Below, piece after piece: positions 1-6,672 of a stretch of DNA of 29,257 nt (the first letter of the stretch is position 1; every line of letters begins with the position of its first letter). The stretch covers positions 1 to 29,257 of IMG/VR virus record IMGVR_UViG_3300010316_000031; one strand, written 5' to 3'. The translations under genes and the position numbers were made by a program. A model generated the notes under the pieces. The model was not told the DNA's origin. It did not search any database and saw only the letters and a list, made by a program, of their open reading frames with translations. The stretch comes from a virus.

Positions 1-230
1 ACGCGCGCGCACACGCGCGCGCCCGCGCGCGCGCGCTCACCCGCACGCGCGCACACACGCACGCGCACACGCGCACGCACACGCGCACACGCACACGCGC
101 ACGCACACGCGCCCACACGCACACACACACACGCACGCACACGCACACGCACACGCGCACGCACACGCACACGCACACGCGCACGCACACGCACACGCGC
201 ACGCACACGCGCACACGCGCACGCACACGC
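1..230. repeat. Alternating CA/CG low-complexity tract (Z-DNA-prone)
   Basis: Almost pure alternation of purine and pyrimidine made of CA and CG steps, broken only by a few CCC or CTC interruptions near 22, 36-41 and 112. Such sequence is known to favour left-handed Z-DNA under negative supercoiling. It forms the extreme left end of the window and runs straight into the 37-bp repeats. It may be a real genome terminus or packaging region, or partly an assembly artefact, since short reads collapse such tracts. An apparent minus-strand reading frame through it is only a by-product of the repeat. Confidence 0.85.
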
Positions 231-327
231 AAAAGCGGATACGCGGATATCGCCAGGGGACATGCGCAAAAGCGGATACGCGGATATCGCCAGGGGACAT
301 GCGCAAAAGCGGATACGCGGATATCGC
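229..327. repeat. 37-bp tandem direct repeat, about 2.7 copies
   Basis: Two full copies (229-265 and 266-302) and a partial third (303-327) are identical over their shared length, with a strict period of 37 nt. Each unit begins GCAAAAGCGGATAC and contains a second, near-identical 8-mer (GCGGATAC then GCGGATAT). There are no unique spacers between units, so this is not a CRISPR array. The position upstream of the small terminase gene makes a packaging-initiation (pac/cos) or replication iteron role plausible, but this is inference. Confidence 0.85.
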
Positions 328-331
328 AAGA

Positions 332-353
332 CGCTATAAAGTCGCTATAAAGT
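332..353. repeat. 11-bp tandem pair CGCTATAAAGT
   Basis: CGCTATAAAGT occurs twice back to back (332-342, 343-353). Its core TATAAAGTC recurs inside the palindrome at 363-382. It may be a protein-binding site; function unknown. Confidence 0.7.
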
Positions 354-362
354 CTACATCCT

Positions 363-382
363 GAAGACTTTATAAAGTCTTC
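363..382. promoter_or_regulatory. Perfect 20-bp palindrome, candidate binding site
   Basis: GAAGACTTTATAAAGTCTTC is its own reverse complement over all 20 bases. It has no central loop, so a dimeric DNA-binding protein site is more likely than an RNA hairpin. It shares the TATAAAGTC core with the tandem pair just upstream. No T-tract follows, which argues against a terminator. The binding protein is unknown. Confidence 0.5.
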
Positions 383-399
383 GAGATCGCCGACCAGGG

Positions 400-437
400 G
401 GTGTCCGAAAACGGATGGTGGGTGTCCGAAAACGGAT
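400..437. repeat. 21-nt-period repeat carrying a TCCG-AAAA-CGGA hairpin
   Basis: GGTGTCCGAAAACGGAT occurs at 400-416 and again at 421-437. Each copy holds the short inverted repeat TCCG/CGGA around AAAA. It is part of the structured non-coding block before the small terminase. From 438 to 510 I see a G-rich then C-rich stretch and an A/T-rich run (about 489-502) but no promoter that I can call. Confidence 0.7.
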
Positions 438-510
438 AGGGGGGTGCATGGGAGTCGCCCCGGCCCCCTAAAAGACCACCCCTCGCGCAAAAATTTAAAA
501 AATCCATCTT

Positions 511-515
511 AGGAG
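511..515 (+). promoter_or_regulatory. Shine-Dalgarno AGGAG fixing a TTG start
   Basis: AGGAG lies 8 nt before the TTG at 524 but 26 nt before the first in-frame ATG at 542. The TTG is therefore the better start for the small terminase subunit. Confidence 0.6.
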
Positions 516-523
516 TCTTTTTC

Positions 524-940
524 TTGGGTCTATATTATTATATGAAATATCATGAGTTCAAAGATGATTTAGTATATGCTTACCTGAGCCATGTTGCTGC
601 AACCGGCAACAAGTCTGAGGCGTGCGAGGTTTTGGGCTTATCTCCTTCTGCTGTTGGGACTCGTCGTCGTGAGGACTTAGAGTTTGCGGAGGAGGAGCGG
701 GCTGCTGATGCTCGTTTCAACGATTGTATTCGTTCTGCTATGGTTCGTCGTGCGATTGATGGTGTAGATCGTGACGTTTGGTATCAGGGTGCTGTTGTGG
801 GTAAGGAAGTAGTTTACAGTGACATGTTGTTGAAGGAGTTATCGAAGCGTCTTCCTGACATGCAGCAGAAGCACGAGGTTGAGGTAACGACTAGTGGTCT
901 AATTGGTTTACCTACTGTATCTTCTTGGGGTGATGAGTAG
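524..940 (+). CDS. terS: Terminase small subunit
   Basis: 138 residues. The small subunit recognises the phage packaging site and loads DNA onto the large terminase. The N-terminal half reads as a helix-turn-helix (roughly residues 12-55, with GNKSEACEVLGLSPSAV). The C-terminal part has the pattern VWYQGAVVGKEVVYSDMLLKELSKRLPD (in pieces, residues 87-114), typical of small terminases of this kind. A TTG start is chosen because AGGAG sits 8 nt upstream; the ATG at 542 has no ribosome site. It lies next to the repeat block at 229-437, the natural candidate for its DNA target. The family assignment rests on sequence pattern and position 1.4 kb before the large terminase; I am fairly sure. Confidence 0.8.
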   Translation: MGLYYYMKYHEFKDDLVYAYLSHVAATGNKSEACEVLGLSPSAVGTRRREDLEFAEEERAADARFNDCIRSAMVRRAIDGVDRDVWYQGAVVGKEVVYSDMLLKELSKRLPDMQQKHEVEVTTSGLIGLPTVSSWGDE

Positions 941-945
941 TTGCG

Positions 946-1239
946 ATGACTTTGGAAACACTCAGCAGGAACAATATCCCAATGTGGTCGGCTAACATCA
1001 TACTTGTGTTTGTATTTCTGGGCTATATGGAAGTTGACGCGCGGCGCAGCGATTTGGTAGCGGAGCAGCGTATCAGGCAGTGCCACTCTGTCCAGGAGGA
1101 AAGTATTGAGGTAATGCGATCGTTGCGCGACAGCATGGTTACTTATTCTTTGCAATGCGCTGGGTTGGGCGATGCCATCCAAATGCTTTCGAGGGACATG
1201 GAGGACTTACAGGATCAGATTCGCCGGATTGAGGATTAG
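946..1239 (+). CDS. Small membrane protein with coiled coil (spanin-like?)
   Basis: 97 residues. It has one hydrophobic segment near residues 15-28 (SANIILVFVFLGYM), then a long charged helical region (about 30-97) with heptad-like spacing ending in DMEDLQDQIRRIED. One N-terminal anchor plus a coiled coil is the architecture of inner-membrane spanins (Rz-like) and of some other phage envelope proteins. I do not recognise a specific family. It starts 5 nt after the small terminase gene and is followed within 5 nt by a permuted NlpC/P60-like gene, which fits a lysis or envelope-interaction module. No strong ribosome site precedes it, so translation may be coupled to terS. Confidence 0.55.
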   Translation: MTLETLSRNNIPMWSANIILVFVFLGYMEVDARRSDLVAEQRIRQCHSVQEESIEVMRSLRDSMVTYSLQCAGLGDAIQMLSRDMEDLQDQIRRIED

Positions 1240-1244
1240 GTTTA

Positions 1245-1847
1245 ATGTTAAGTAGGTATTTAGAGGTTCGTCCTCGTTTATCTACTGGTGACATTGTGTT
1301 ATTTTCTGGTCGTGGTGTAATCAGTTCTGGTATAAAGTTAGCGAGTGGCTCTATGTGGAGTCATGTTGGTATAGTTTTACGGATACCTGAGTATGACTTT
1401 GTATGTGTGTGGGAGTCTACTACGTTATCGGGTTTGTTTGATCTTTGTTCCGGTTCTATTCGTAGTGGTGTACAGTTAGTTCCTTTTTCGGATCGTGTGT
1501 CTTCTTATCGTGGTAGGATTGCGGTTCGTCATTTAGTTATTGATGGTGGTTTAGGTTCAGGTTCTTTGTGTAGTTTAATGGAATTGCGTAATGAGTTACG
1601 GGGTTGTAGTTACGAGCGTTCTCGTTTAGAGTTATTTCGTTCTGCGTTTGGCGGCATTTTCCGTTCTGGTTCAGAGGATTTGTCGAGTATTTTCTGTAGT
1701 GAGTTAGTTGCTGAGGCGTATCAGCGTTTAGGTTTATTGTGTTCTGGTATTCCGAGTAACAGTTATATTCCTGCTGATTTTTCAAGTGGCCGGGACTTAA
1801 GTTTGCTTGGTGGGGCGTCTTTATCGGAGGAGCATTTCTTATGTTAA
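1245..1847 (+). CDS. Permuted NlpC/P60 (YiiX/YebB-like) amidase-fold protein
   Basis: 200 residues. The order of motifs is that of circularly permuted papain-like NlpC/P60 proteins: TGDIVLFSG (14-22), then a histidine motif SHVGIV (His40), and the presumed nucleophile late in the chain in FCSELVAEAYQRLGL (Cys151). Members of this superfamily cleave or modify amide or ester bonds in peptidoglycan peptides or lipids; the substrate here cannot be told. There is no signal peptide or cell-wall-binding domain. Its neighbours are small membrane proteins, so an endolysin-like or envelope role is possible. Its codons are strikingly T-ending and C-poor compared with the capsid genes. The following gene overlaps its stop (ATG at 1841, TAA at 1845-1847). 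Confidence 0.65.
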   Translation: MLSRYLEVRPRLSTGDIVLFSGRGVISSGIKLASGSMWSHVGIVLRIPEYDFVCVWESTTLSGLFDLCSGSIRSGVQLVPFSDRVSSYRGRIAVRHLVIDGGLGSGSLCSLMELRNELRGCSYERSRLELFRSAFGGIFRSGSEDLSSIFCSELVAEAYQRLGLLCSGIPSNSYIPADFSSGRDLSLLGGASLSEEHFLC

Positions 1848-2218
1848 GGTTATTGCCTATTATTTTATTTGAGTTGGTGTTTTGGTTGGGTTGTTTGGGT
1901 TGTTTATTGGGTCTTTTTTTAGGCGACTTGTGTTTAGCTGCTTTTAGTTTATTTGTTATTTTGTTTTTGATATTTTCCATTTTTTACGGTTTACATTGTG
2001 TTAGTGAGACTTTGCCTTTGCGGAATAGTCATTATGTAAGGGGGTCTCGGCGAGTTTTTATTTGGTGTATATCTTTGGCTTTGACTGGGTACAGGGTTTA
2101 TGAGGTTTCTTGTAGGGAGTGGCCTGTTTGGCGTCGTAGTCCTTATGTGATATCGAGGGTTTCTCCTAGTGGTCGTGTATTGGTTGTGCGTCTTTTTCCT
2201 GGCATTTACCTAGTGTGA
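1841..2218 (+). CDS. Polytopic membrane protein, holin candidate
   Basis: 125 residues. Two long hydrophobic stretches fill residues 4-27 and about 31-52, and a third weaker one lies near 72-86, followed by a basic C-terminal half rich in Arg. Size, number of segments and position after a permuted NlpC/P60 gene would suit a holin or another membrane component of a lysis module, but there is no recognisable family signature. The start overlaps the upstream stop by 7 nt, so translation is probably coupled. The coding strand is extremely poor in C: one C in the 60 bases from 1861 to 1920. Confidence 0.5.
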   Translation: MLRLLPIILFELVFWLGCLGCLLGLFLGDLCLAAFSLFVILFLIFSIFYGLHCVSETLPLRNSHYVRGSRRVFIWCISLALTGYRVYEVSCREWPVWRRSPYVISRVSPSGRVLVVRLFPGIYLV

Positions 2219-2379
2219 TTGTTTATTTTCTGATTTGGGTTTGTTATATTGCTGCGTTGTGGTATGTTGGTGGCAAGCTGGACGGCCCGTTTTTGTTTTT
2301 TATGGGTGTTCAGTCGGTATTTTTGGGTGAGTTTTGTAAACTAATGTTATTGGTGTTGTGTGGATATCGAGTGGCTTGA
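2215..2379 (+). CDS. 54-residue hydrophobic protein
   Basis: A short frame opens with GTG at 2215, giving a 4-nt GTGA overlap with the previous stop, and ends at TGA 2377-2379, overlapping the terL start by 20 nt. The product begins MIVYFLIWVCYIAALWYV, a clear membrane segment, and has a second hydrophobic stretch (FLFFMGVQSVFL, residues 26-37). It fills what would otherwise be a gap in a tightly packed operon, has the same G+T-rich style as its neighbours, and would make a second small membrane protein of the candidate lysis group. No ribosome site is clear. It could be spurious, since T-rich DNA encodes hydrophobic residues by default. Confidence 0.4.
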   Translation: MIVYFLIWVCYIAALWYVGGKLDGPFLFFMGVQSVFLGEFCKLMLLVLCGYRVA

Positions 2380-4336
2380 TGTTGATGGGGGCTTGGTGCC
2401 TCATAGTGGTGGGAGGGCTTTGTTATGGGCACCTCAGGAGGGGAGTCAGGTTGATTTTTTAACTTCCCCGATATTTGAGACGTTGCTTTGTGGTCCTCGT
2501 GGCACTGGTAAGACTGACACGTTGTTGATGGATTTTCTTCAGCACACGGGTTCAAAGACGACACCTAATTCTAATGAAGCGCGTGGTTTTGGTGATGCGT
2601 GGTCTGGCATTTTATTTCGTCAGTCTTATCCTGCTCTTGACGATGTAGTTAGTAAGTCTTTGCGTTGGTTCAATCAGTTACCTGTGGGTAACCGTCCTCA
2701 TTTCAATGTGGGGAATTACACATGGAAGTGGCCTACTGGTGAGTCTTTACGTTTTCGTCAGTTAAAGGACCGTAAGGATTACGACAAGTATCATGGTCAT
2801 TGTCTTCCTCCTGGGTCAAGGGTATTGATGTCTGACGGGAGTTGGAAGTTGATTCAGAAGATTCGTCCTTTTGATTGGATACGTCTTCCTTACAGTCCTT
2901 ATCATTCGATTACCCTTCCTGTTCAGTACACGACTGTGGATGAATTTGACGGTTATTTGTTGGAGTATGAGTCTGATGAGACTTATATCCGGTGTACACC
3001 TGATCACGACGTGTGTTACTGGGATCGGGAGTCTGCGAAGATACGCCGCAAGCCTTTTTGCGAGTTTGTGACGGGTGATGAGATTGTATTGGGTGACATG
3101 CGTCGGGTAGTGTTTAATTCTTCGCTTGTTCGTTACGATCATTATGTAGGTGAGGTGTTTTGTTTAGGTATTCCTGTATTTCACAGGTTTATTGCGCAGC
3201 AGGATGGCAGCAAGACGCCTTGGATGTCTGGTAACAGTTATCCTTGGATAGGTTTTGAGGAGCTTACGACGTGGGCTACTCCGGTATTATATCAGAGAAT
3301 GCTTTCTTTGTGTCGTGGTACTGCTCCTGGTATGCCTCGTAAGATTCGGAGTACGACAAACCCGAATGGTTATGGTCATACTTGGGTTAAGAAGAGGTTT
3401 CAGTTGCCTGTAGGCTCTGGTAGGCGGATAGGTAAGATAGTAACTACTGAGGGTGAGAAGCCTAGGGTAGCGATCAATTCCAAGTTGTCGGAGAACAAGG
3501 TTCTTTTATATTCGGACCCTGATTATGTAAAGAATCTTCGTGGTGCGTGTCAGAACGAGAGTGAGCGGGCTGCTTGGATAGATGGTAGTTGGGACATCAC
3601 TTCTGGTGGTATGTTTGATGACATTTGGGACAGTGGTACTCACGTTGTACCGAACATAATTGGTTGTATTCCTCATTCTTGGAGGGTGGATCGGTCTTTT
3701 GACTGGGGTTCTTCTTCTCCGGCGAGTGTAGGTTTTTGGGCAGAGTCTGATGGAACTGAGTTAGTTTATCCTGATGGTACGACAGTTCACACAGTGAGGG
3801 GGGATTTATTCCGAATTGCTGAGTGGTATGTGTGGAATGGTGACGCAGATAAGCCTAAGGGGCTATGTATGTTAGCGGAGGACATTGCTCAGGGTATTGT
3901 ACAGCGCCAGGTTGATTGGGGTATAAATGAGATAATCAAGCCAGGGCCTGCTGACAACTCGATTAACTCTGTAGAGAACGGAAATTGTGTAGCTTCTGAC
4001 ATGCGGGCTAGTGTAATGGTAAATGGCAAGCGTATGCGGGGTGTTTCTTGGACGAAGTCCGATAAGCGGCCAGGAAGTAGGGTAATTGGTTGGCAGCAGA
4101 TGAGAAAATATTTATCAGGCGCTCTTAATAAGTCTAAATTACCAAGAGAGCGCCCCGGTCTTTTCATCTGTGAGCAGTGTGTAGATTTTATACGTACGGT
4201 GCCTCTTCTTCCACGGGATGAGCGGAAGTTAGACGATATCCCAACAGATAACATTGAGGATCACATTGCTGATGAGGCTCGTTACAGGATACGCGGCAGG
4301 GTGCCCATTACCCAAGGAGATGTTATAGGTGGCTGA
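2360..4336 (+). CDS. terL: Terminase large subunit, interrupted by an in-frame mini-intein
   Basis: 658 residues as translated, 513 after removal of the intein at residues 148-292. TerL is the packaging ATPase and headful or site-specific nuclease. Walker A is GPRGTGKT (45-52). Walker B is WIGFEE (296-301), just after the intein. The coupling-type motif TTNPNGYG lies at 332-339. The RNase-H-fold nuclease acids are Asp448 (FDWG), Asp532 (GPADNS) and Asp634/Asp638 in EDHIADEARY (633-642). The start is GTG at 2360; no strong ribosome site is visible. The 513-residue extein total is normal for the family. The Walker B acid is Glu-Glu rather than the usual Asp-Glu. The gene overlaps the portal start by 8 nt. 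Confidence 0.92.
   Translation: MDIEWLDVDGGLVPHSGGRALLWAPQEGSQVDFLTSPIFETLLCGPRGTGKTDTLLMDFLQHTGSKTTPNSNEARGFGDAWSGILFRQSYPALDDVVSKSLRWFNQLPVGNRPHFNVGNYTWKWPTGESLRFRQLKDRKDYDKYHGHCLPPGSRVLMSDGSWKLIQKIRPFDWIRLPYSPYHSITLPVQYTTVDEFDGYLLEYESDETYIRCTPDHDVCYWDRESAKIRRKPFCEFVTGDEIVLGDMRRVVFNSSLVRYDHYVGEVFCLGIPVFHRFIAQQDGSKTPWMSGNSYPWIGFEELTTWATPVLYQRMLSLCRGTAPGMPRKIRSTTNPNGYGHTWVKKRFQLPVGSGRRIGKIVTTEGEKPRVAINSKLSENKVLLYSDPDYVKNLRGACQNESERAAWIDGSWDITSGGMFDDIWDSGTHVVPNIIGCIPHSWRVDRSFDWGSSSPASVGFWAESDGTELVYPDGTTVHTVRGDLFRIAEWYVWNGDADKPKGLCMLAEDIAQGIVQRQVDWGINEIIKPGPADNSINSVENGNCVASDMRASVMVNGKRMRGVSWTKSDKRPGSRVIGWQQMRKYLSGALNKSKLPRERPGLFICEQCVDFIRTVPLLPRDERKLDDIPTDNIEDHIADEARYRIRGRVPITQGDVIGG
2801..3235 (+). 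mobile_element. Mini-intein within TerL (145 residues, no homing endonuclease)
   Basis: Residues 148-292 of the TerL frame interrupt the conserved stretch KDYDKYHGH / SYPWIGFEEL. The insert starts with Cys1 in a block-A-like CLPPGSRV, has a block-B TxxH (TPDH, intein Thr66/His69), a block-F-like EVFCLGIPVFHRFIA (Cys121, His128), and ends SGN with Ser as the +1 extein residue. Excision restores a continuous TerL motif. At 145 residues it is a bare Hint splicing domain with no endonuclease. Oddities: the penultimate residue is Gly instead of His, and block F has Cys where Asp is usual. Cys at F:4 and a hydroxyl residue (Ser143) before the penultimate position recall class 3 inteins, but the Trp expected in block B is not at the right place and Cys1 is present. 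Confidence 0.88.
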
Positions 4337-5720
4337 TTTAACGGCGGTACATCCACTTTACACTAAGTACTTAACAGACTGGGGGCTTCTAAACGACTGT
4401 TTTGAGGGCGAGCGTGTAATTAAGGCGAAGCGTACCACTTATCTTCCTGCGACAGACGGTCAGTTGAACAGGGGAGGTAATCCGATCACTGGTCATTTGA
4501 ATCCTAATACTGTGGGCGACCGGGCGTATGGCTCTTATAAATTGCGTGCGCGTTTTCCTGAGTTAGTTTCATTGGCTGTAGAGGGCTTTGTGGGCATTAT
4601 GCACCGTAAGCCTGCCGTTATTGAGTTGCCTCCTGAGTTGGAGGGTATGCGTTATCTTGCGACACGGGATGGTGAGTCTTTGCAGCAATTGTTGCGTCAG
4701 ATCAATGCGCAGCAGTTTTTGATGGGTCGTGTAGGGCTTTTGGTTGATCCTGATAGCACAGGTTCTCCTCGTATTGCTTGGTACACTGCGCCTAGTATTA
4801 GGAACTGGTATGTAGACCGGGATGGTAAGCCCCAGTTGGTAGTGTTGGATGAATCGGGTATGGTGATTCAGCCTGATTTAAGTTGGGACTATGAGACATC
4901 TTATCGGGTGATGATCCTAACAGAGGGTGGTGTATACACCACTGAGACGTTTGGTGACGATTCTTCGCAGGTATCTTTATCTGCCATTTCTAGAGCGCCT
5001 AGCATCAATGGTCGTGAGATGGGTGAGATTCCTTTTCACTTCATAAATTCTGACAGCTTGGTATCGGATCCGACTCGGCCTCCTCTTTTGGGGATTGCCG
5101 AAATGAGTTTGGCAATTTACCGTTCAGAGGCGGATTACCGTCACGCTTTATATATGACTGGCCAGGACACTTTGGTTGTCAAGGGTGAGTTGGCGAAGGA
5201 GGAGGTAGAGATTGGATCTGCTTCTTATATCCACATCAGCGACGAAGGTGATGCTAAGTACGTTGGAGTTACTGGCGACGGTCTTTCTGAGCAGCGGGCG
5301 GCGCTAGAGAGCGACCGTTTAAATGCCGCAAACCGAGTTGGGACTTTGTTAGACAATGCGAGCCACGAGCGCGAGTCAGGTGAGGCCCTGAATGTACGCG
5401 TAGCGGCCAAGACTGCGAGTCTGGGGCAGATAGCCAAGATTGGTGCCCAGGGGCTTGAGAACGCCTTAAAACAGACGGCATTGTGGGTAGGTGCTGACCC
5501 AGATTTGGTCAAGGTTACCCCCAACACTGATTTCACAATGGATGGGAAAGTTGGGCAGGAGATCCTAAGTCTACAGCAGGCTGTCTCCGACGGCTTCCCT
5601 CTTAGCCCAGAGTCCTTACATGCAATTGCCAAAAAGCGTGAGCTTACGGCGATGACATGGGAGGAGGAACGGGAAAAACTAGTTCCTCGTGTTTTGAATG
5701 AGGAAAACGCACAACAATAA
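4329..5720 (+). CDS. Portal protein (DUF4055-like)
   Basis: 463 residues. The portal is the dodecameric ring at one capsid vertex through which TerL pumps DNA. The N-terminal part (HPLYTKYLTDWGLLNDCFEGERVIKAK in pieces, residues 8-34; AYGSYKLRARFPELV) and the later QFLMGRVGLLVDPD and WYTAPSIRNWYVDRDG pattern match DUF4055-type portals. The C-terminal region (about 310-420) is helical with ESGEALNVRVAAKTASL. The start is GTG at 4329, with AAGGAGA at 4314-4320 giving 8 nt spacing, and the gene overlaps the terL stop by 8 nt. Position between terL and the scaffold supports the call. Confidence 0.85.
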   Translation: MADLTAVHPLYTKYLTDWGLLNDCFEGERVIKAKRTTYLPATDGQLNRGGNPITGHLNPNTVGDRAYGSYKLRARFPELVSLAVEGFVGIMHRKPAVIELPPELEGMRYLATRDGESLQQLLRQINAQQFLMGRVGLLVDPDSTGSPRIAWYTAPSIRNWYVDRDGKPQLVVLDESGMVIQPDLSWDYETSYRVMILTEGGVYTTETFGDDSSQVSLSAISRAPSINGREMGEIPFHFINSDSLVSDPTRPPLLGIAEMSLAIYRSEADYRHALYMTGQDTLVVKGELAKEEVEIGSASYIHISDEGDAKYVGVTGDGLSEQRAALESDRLNAANRVGTLLDNASHERESGEALNVRVAAKTASLGQIAKIGAQGLENALKQTALWVGADPDLVKVTPNTDFTMDGKVGQEILSLQQAVSDGFPLSPESLHAIAKKRELTAMTWEEEREKLVPRVLNEENAQQ

Positions 5721-5732
5721 GCGGAGGGCATG

Positions 5733-6533
5733 ATGCCTCTCAACGCAACCTACGAGCAGGAAAGTGATATTCCTGCTTCTTACAAGCCTCTTTACTCTGA
5801 GAGTGAGGGTAAGTGGGTAATTGAACCTATTGAGGGTCTAGTCTCGGTTTCTGAGCGGGACCGGATACTTAACTCTTTGAGTGCCAGCCGGAATGACACC
5901 AAGGCTATTCGCGATCAGTTGAAGCCGTGGACTTCTTTGGGTGAATTGGAGGATGTGCAGTCGGCTTTGGATCGTATTCCGTCTTTGGAAGCGGCGGCTA
6001 AAGGTAATGACGAAGAGGCTATCAAGGAGCGTCTGGAGGCTTCTGCGAAGATGGCGACCGCTCCTCTTCAGCGCCAGCTTGAGGACATCACGGCAAAATA
6101 CGAGGAAGCCGTTGGCAAAGTAGAAAAGTTTCGGCAGGACGAGGTTGATCGTACCAAGTCTGATCGCCTTCGAGAGGTTCTTATGTCATCGGGCATCAAG
6201 GACCCTAATGCGCTTAATATGGCGCTTCAGTCTGCAATGGGTTTGCATGAGTTGTCCGAGGATGGGAGTGTACGTACTAACGACCGTGCAGGACTGGCTG
6301 GGTTGTCTCCAGATGTTTGGGTCAAGGATTTTCAGAAAGCCAACCCTTTTCTTTGGCCTGAGTCAGTATCAGCTAACGCACGCGGCGGTAAGGGTAATTC
6401 CGGCGGAGCTTCTAATCCCTGGTTGACTGGAAATCTGACTGAGCAGAGCCAATTGTTGTCTAGCGACAGAGATCTAGCCAAGCAGTACTTTCAGCAAGCC
6501 GGAAAGGAGGCCAAGGGTCTCCCAGTGGCCTAA
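5733..6533 (+). CDS. Capsid scaffolding protein
   Basis: About 266 residues. The central part (about 50-150) is a long charged coiled-coil region, followed by a Gly/Ser-rich linker (ANARGGKGNSGGASNPW) and a C-terminal helix. This is the usual make-up of internal scaffolds that guide capsid assembly and are then removed. The core has no enzyme motif. Two ATGs lie in tandem (5730 and 5733); GGAGGG at 5723-5728 gives better spacing to the second. The location between portal and capsid genes supports the role, although a tRNA and a phosphoesterase intervene before the capsid gene. Confidence 0.7.
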   Translation: MPLNATYEQESDIPASYKPLYSESEGKWVIEPIEGLVSVSERDRILNSLSASRNDTKAIRDQLKPWTSLGELEDVQSALDRIPSLEAAAKGNDEEAIKERLEASAKMATAPLQRQLEDITAKYEEAVGKVEKFRQDEVDRTKSDRLREVLMSSGIKDPNALNMALQSAMGLHELSEDGSVRTNDRAGLAGLSPDVWVKDFQKANPFLWPESVSANARGGKGNSGGASNPWLTGNLTEQSQLLSSDRDLAKQYFQQAGKEAKGLPVA

Positions 6534-6538
6534 TCGGT

Positions 6539-6615
6539 AGTGGGGTGGAGCAGTCTGGTAGCTCGCTGGGTTCATGACCCAGAGGTCGCTTGTTCGAATC
6601 AAGCCCCCACCACCA
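6539..6615 (+). tRNA. Initiator tRNA-fMet (anticodon CAT)
   Basis: A 77-nt cloverleaf with CCA encoded (6613-6615) and anticodon CAT at 6573-6575. The T stem is GCTTG/CAAGC around TTCGAAT. Three known bacterial initiator signatures are present: a mismatch at position 1-72 (here A1 with C72), three consecutive G-C pairs in the anticodon stem (CTGGG / CCCAG), and A11:U24 in the D stem. The D-loop/D-stem run GGTGGAGCAG closely resembles bacterial tRNA-fMet. It starts 5 nt after the scaffold stop and is therefore probably cut from the late mRNA. An elongator Met tRNA would lack these features. Confidence 0.93.
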
Positions 6616-6672
6616 CTTTTTTAGGGCAGGGTTTTGTGCCTTGATTTATAGCCACTCATTAGGATTGTCCTT

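Noticed and set aside
37-306. Minus-strand reading frame through the CA/CG tract
   Set aside because: The translation is just Cys/Ala/Val dipeptide repeats created by low-complexity DNA, and there is no ribosome site or neighbour on that strand.
229-327. CRISPR array
   Set aside because: The 37-bp units abut directly with no variable spacers, and no cas gene is present.
1537-1980. Minus-strand frame rich in Asn, Lys and Thr opposite two membrane-module genes
   Set aside because: Its composition is the mirror of the G+T-rich + strand; it crosses two coding genes and has no recognisable motif.
2801-3235. Homing endonuclease inside the TerL insert
   Set aside because: The insert is only 145 residues and shows splicing blocks but no LAGLIDADG or HNH motif.
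6539-6615. Elongator tRNA-Met or Ile (lysidine) tRNA
   Set aside because: The 1-72 mismatch, three G-C pairs in the anticodon stem and A11:U24 pair are initiator marks.
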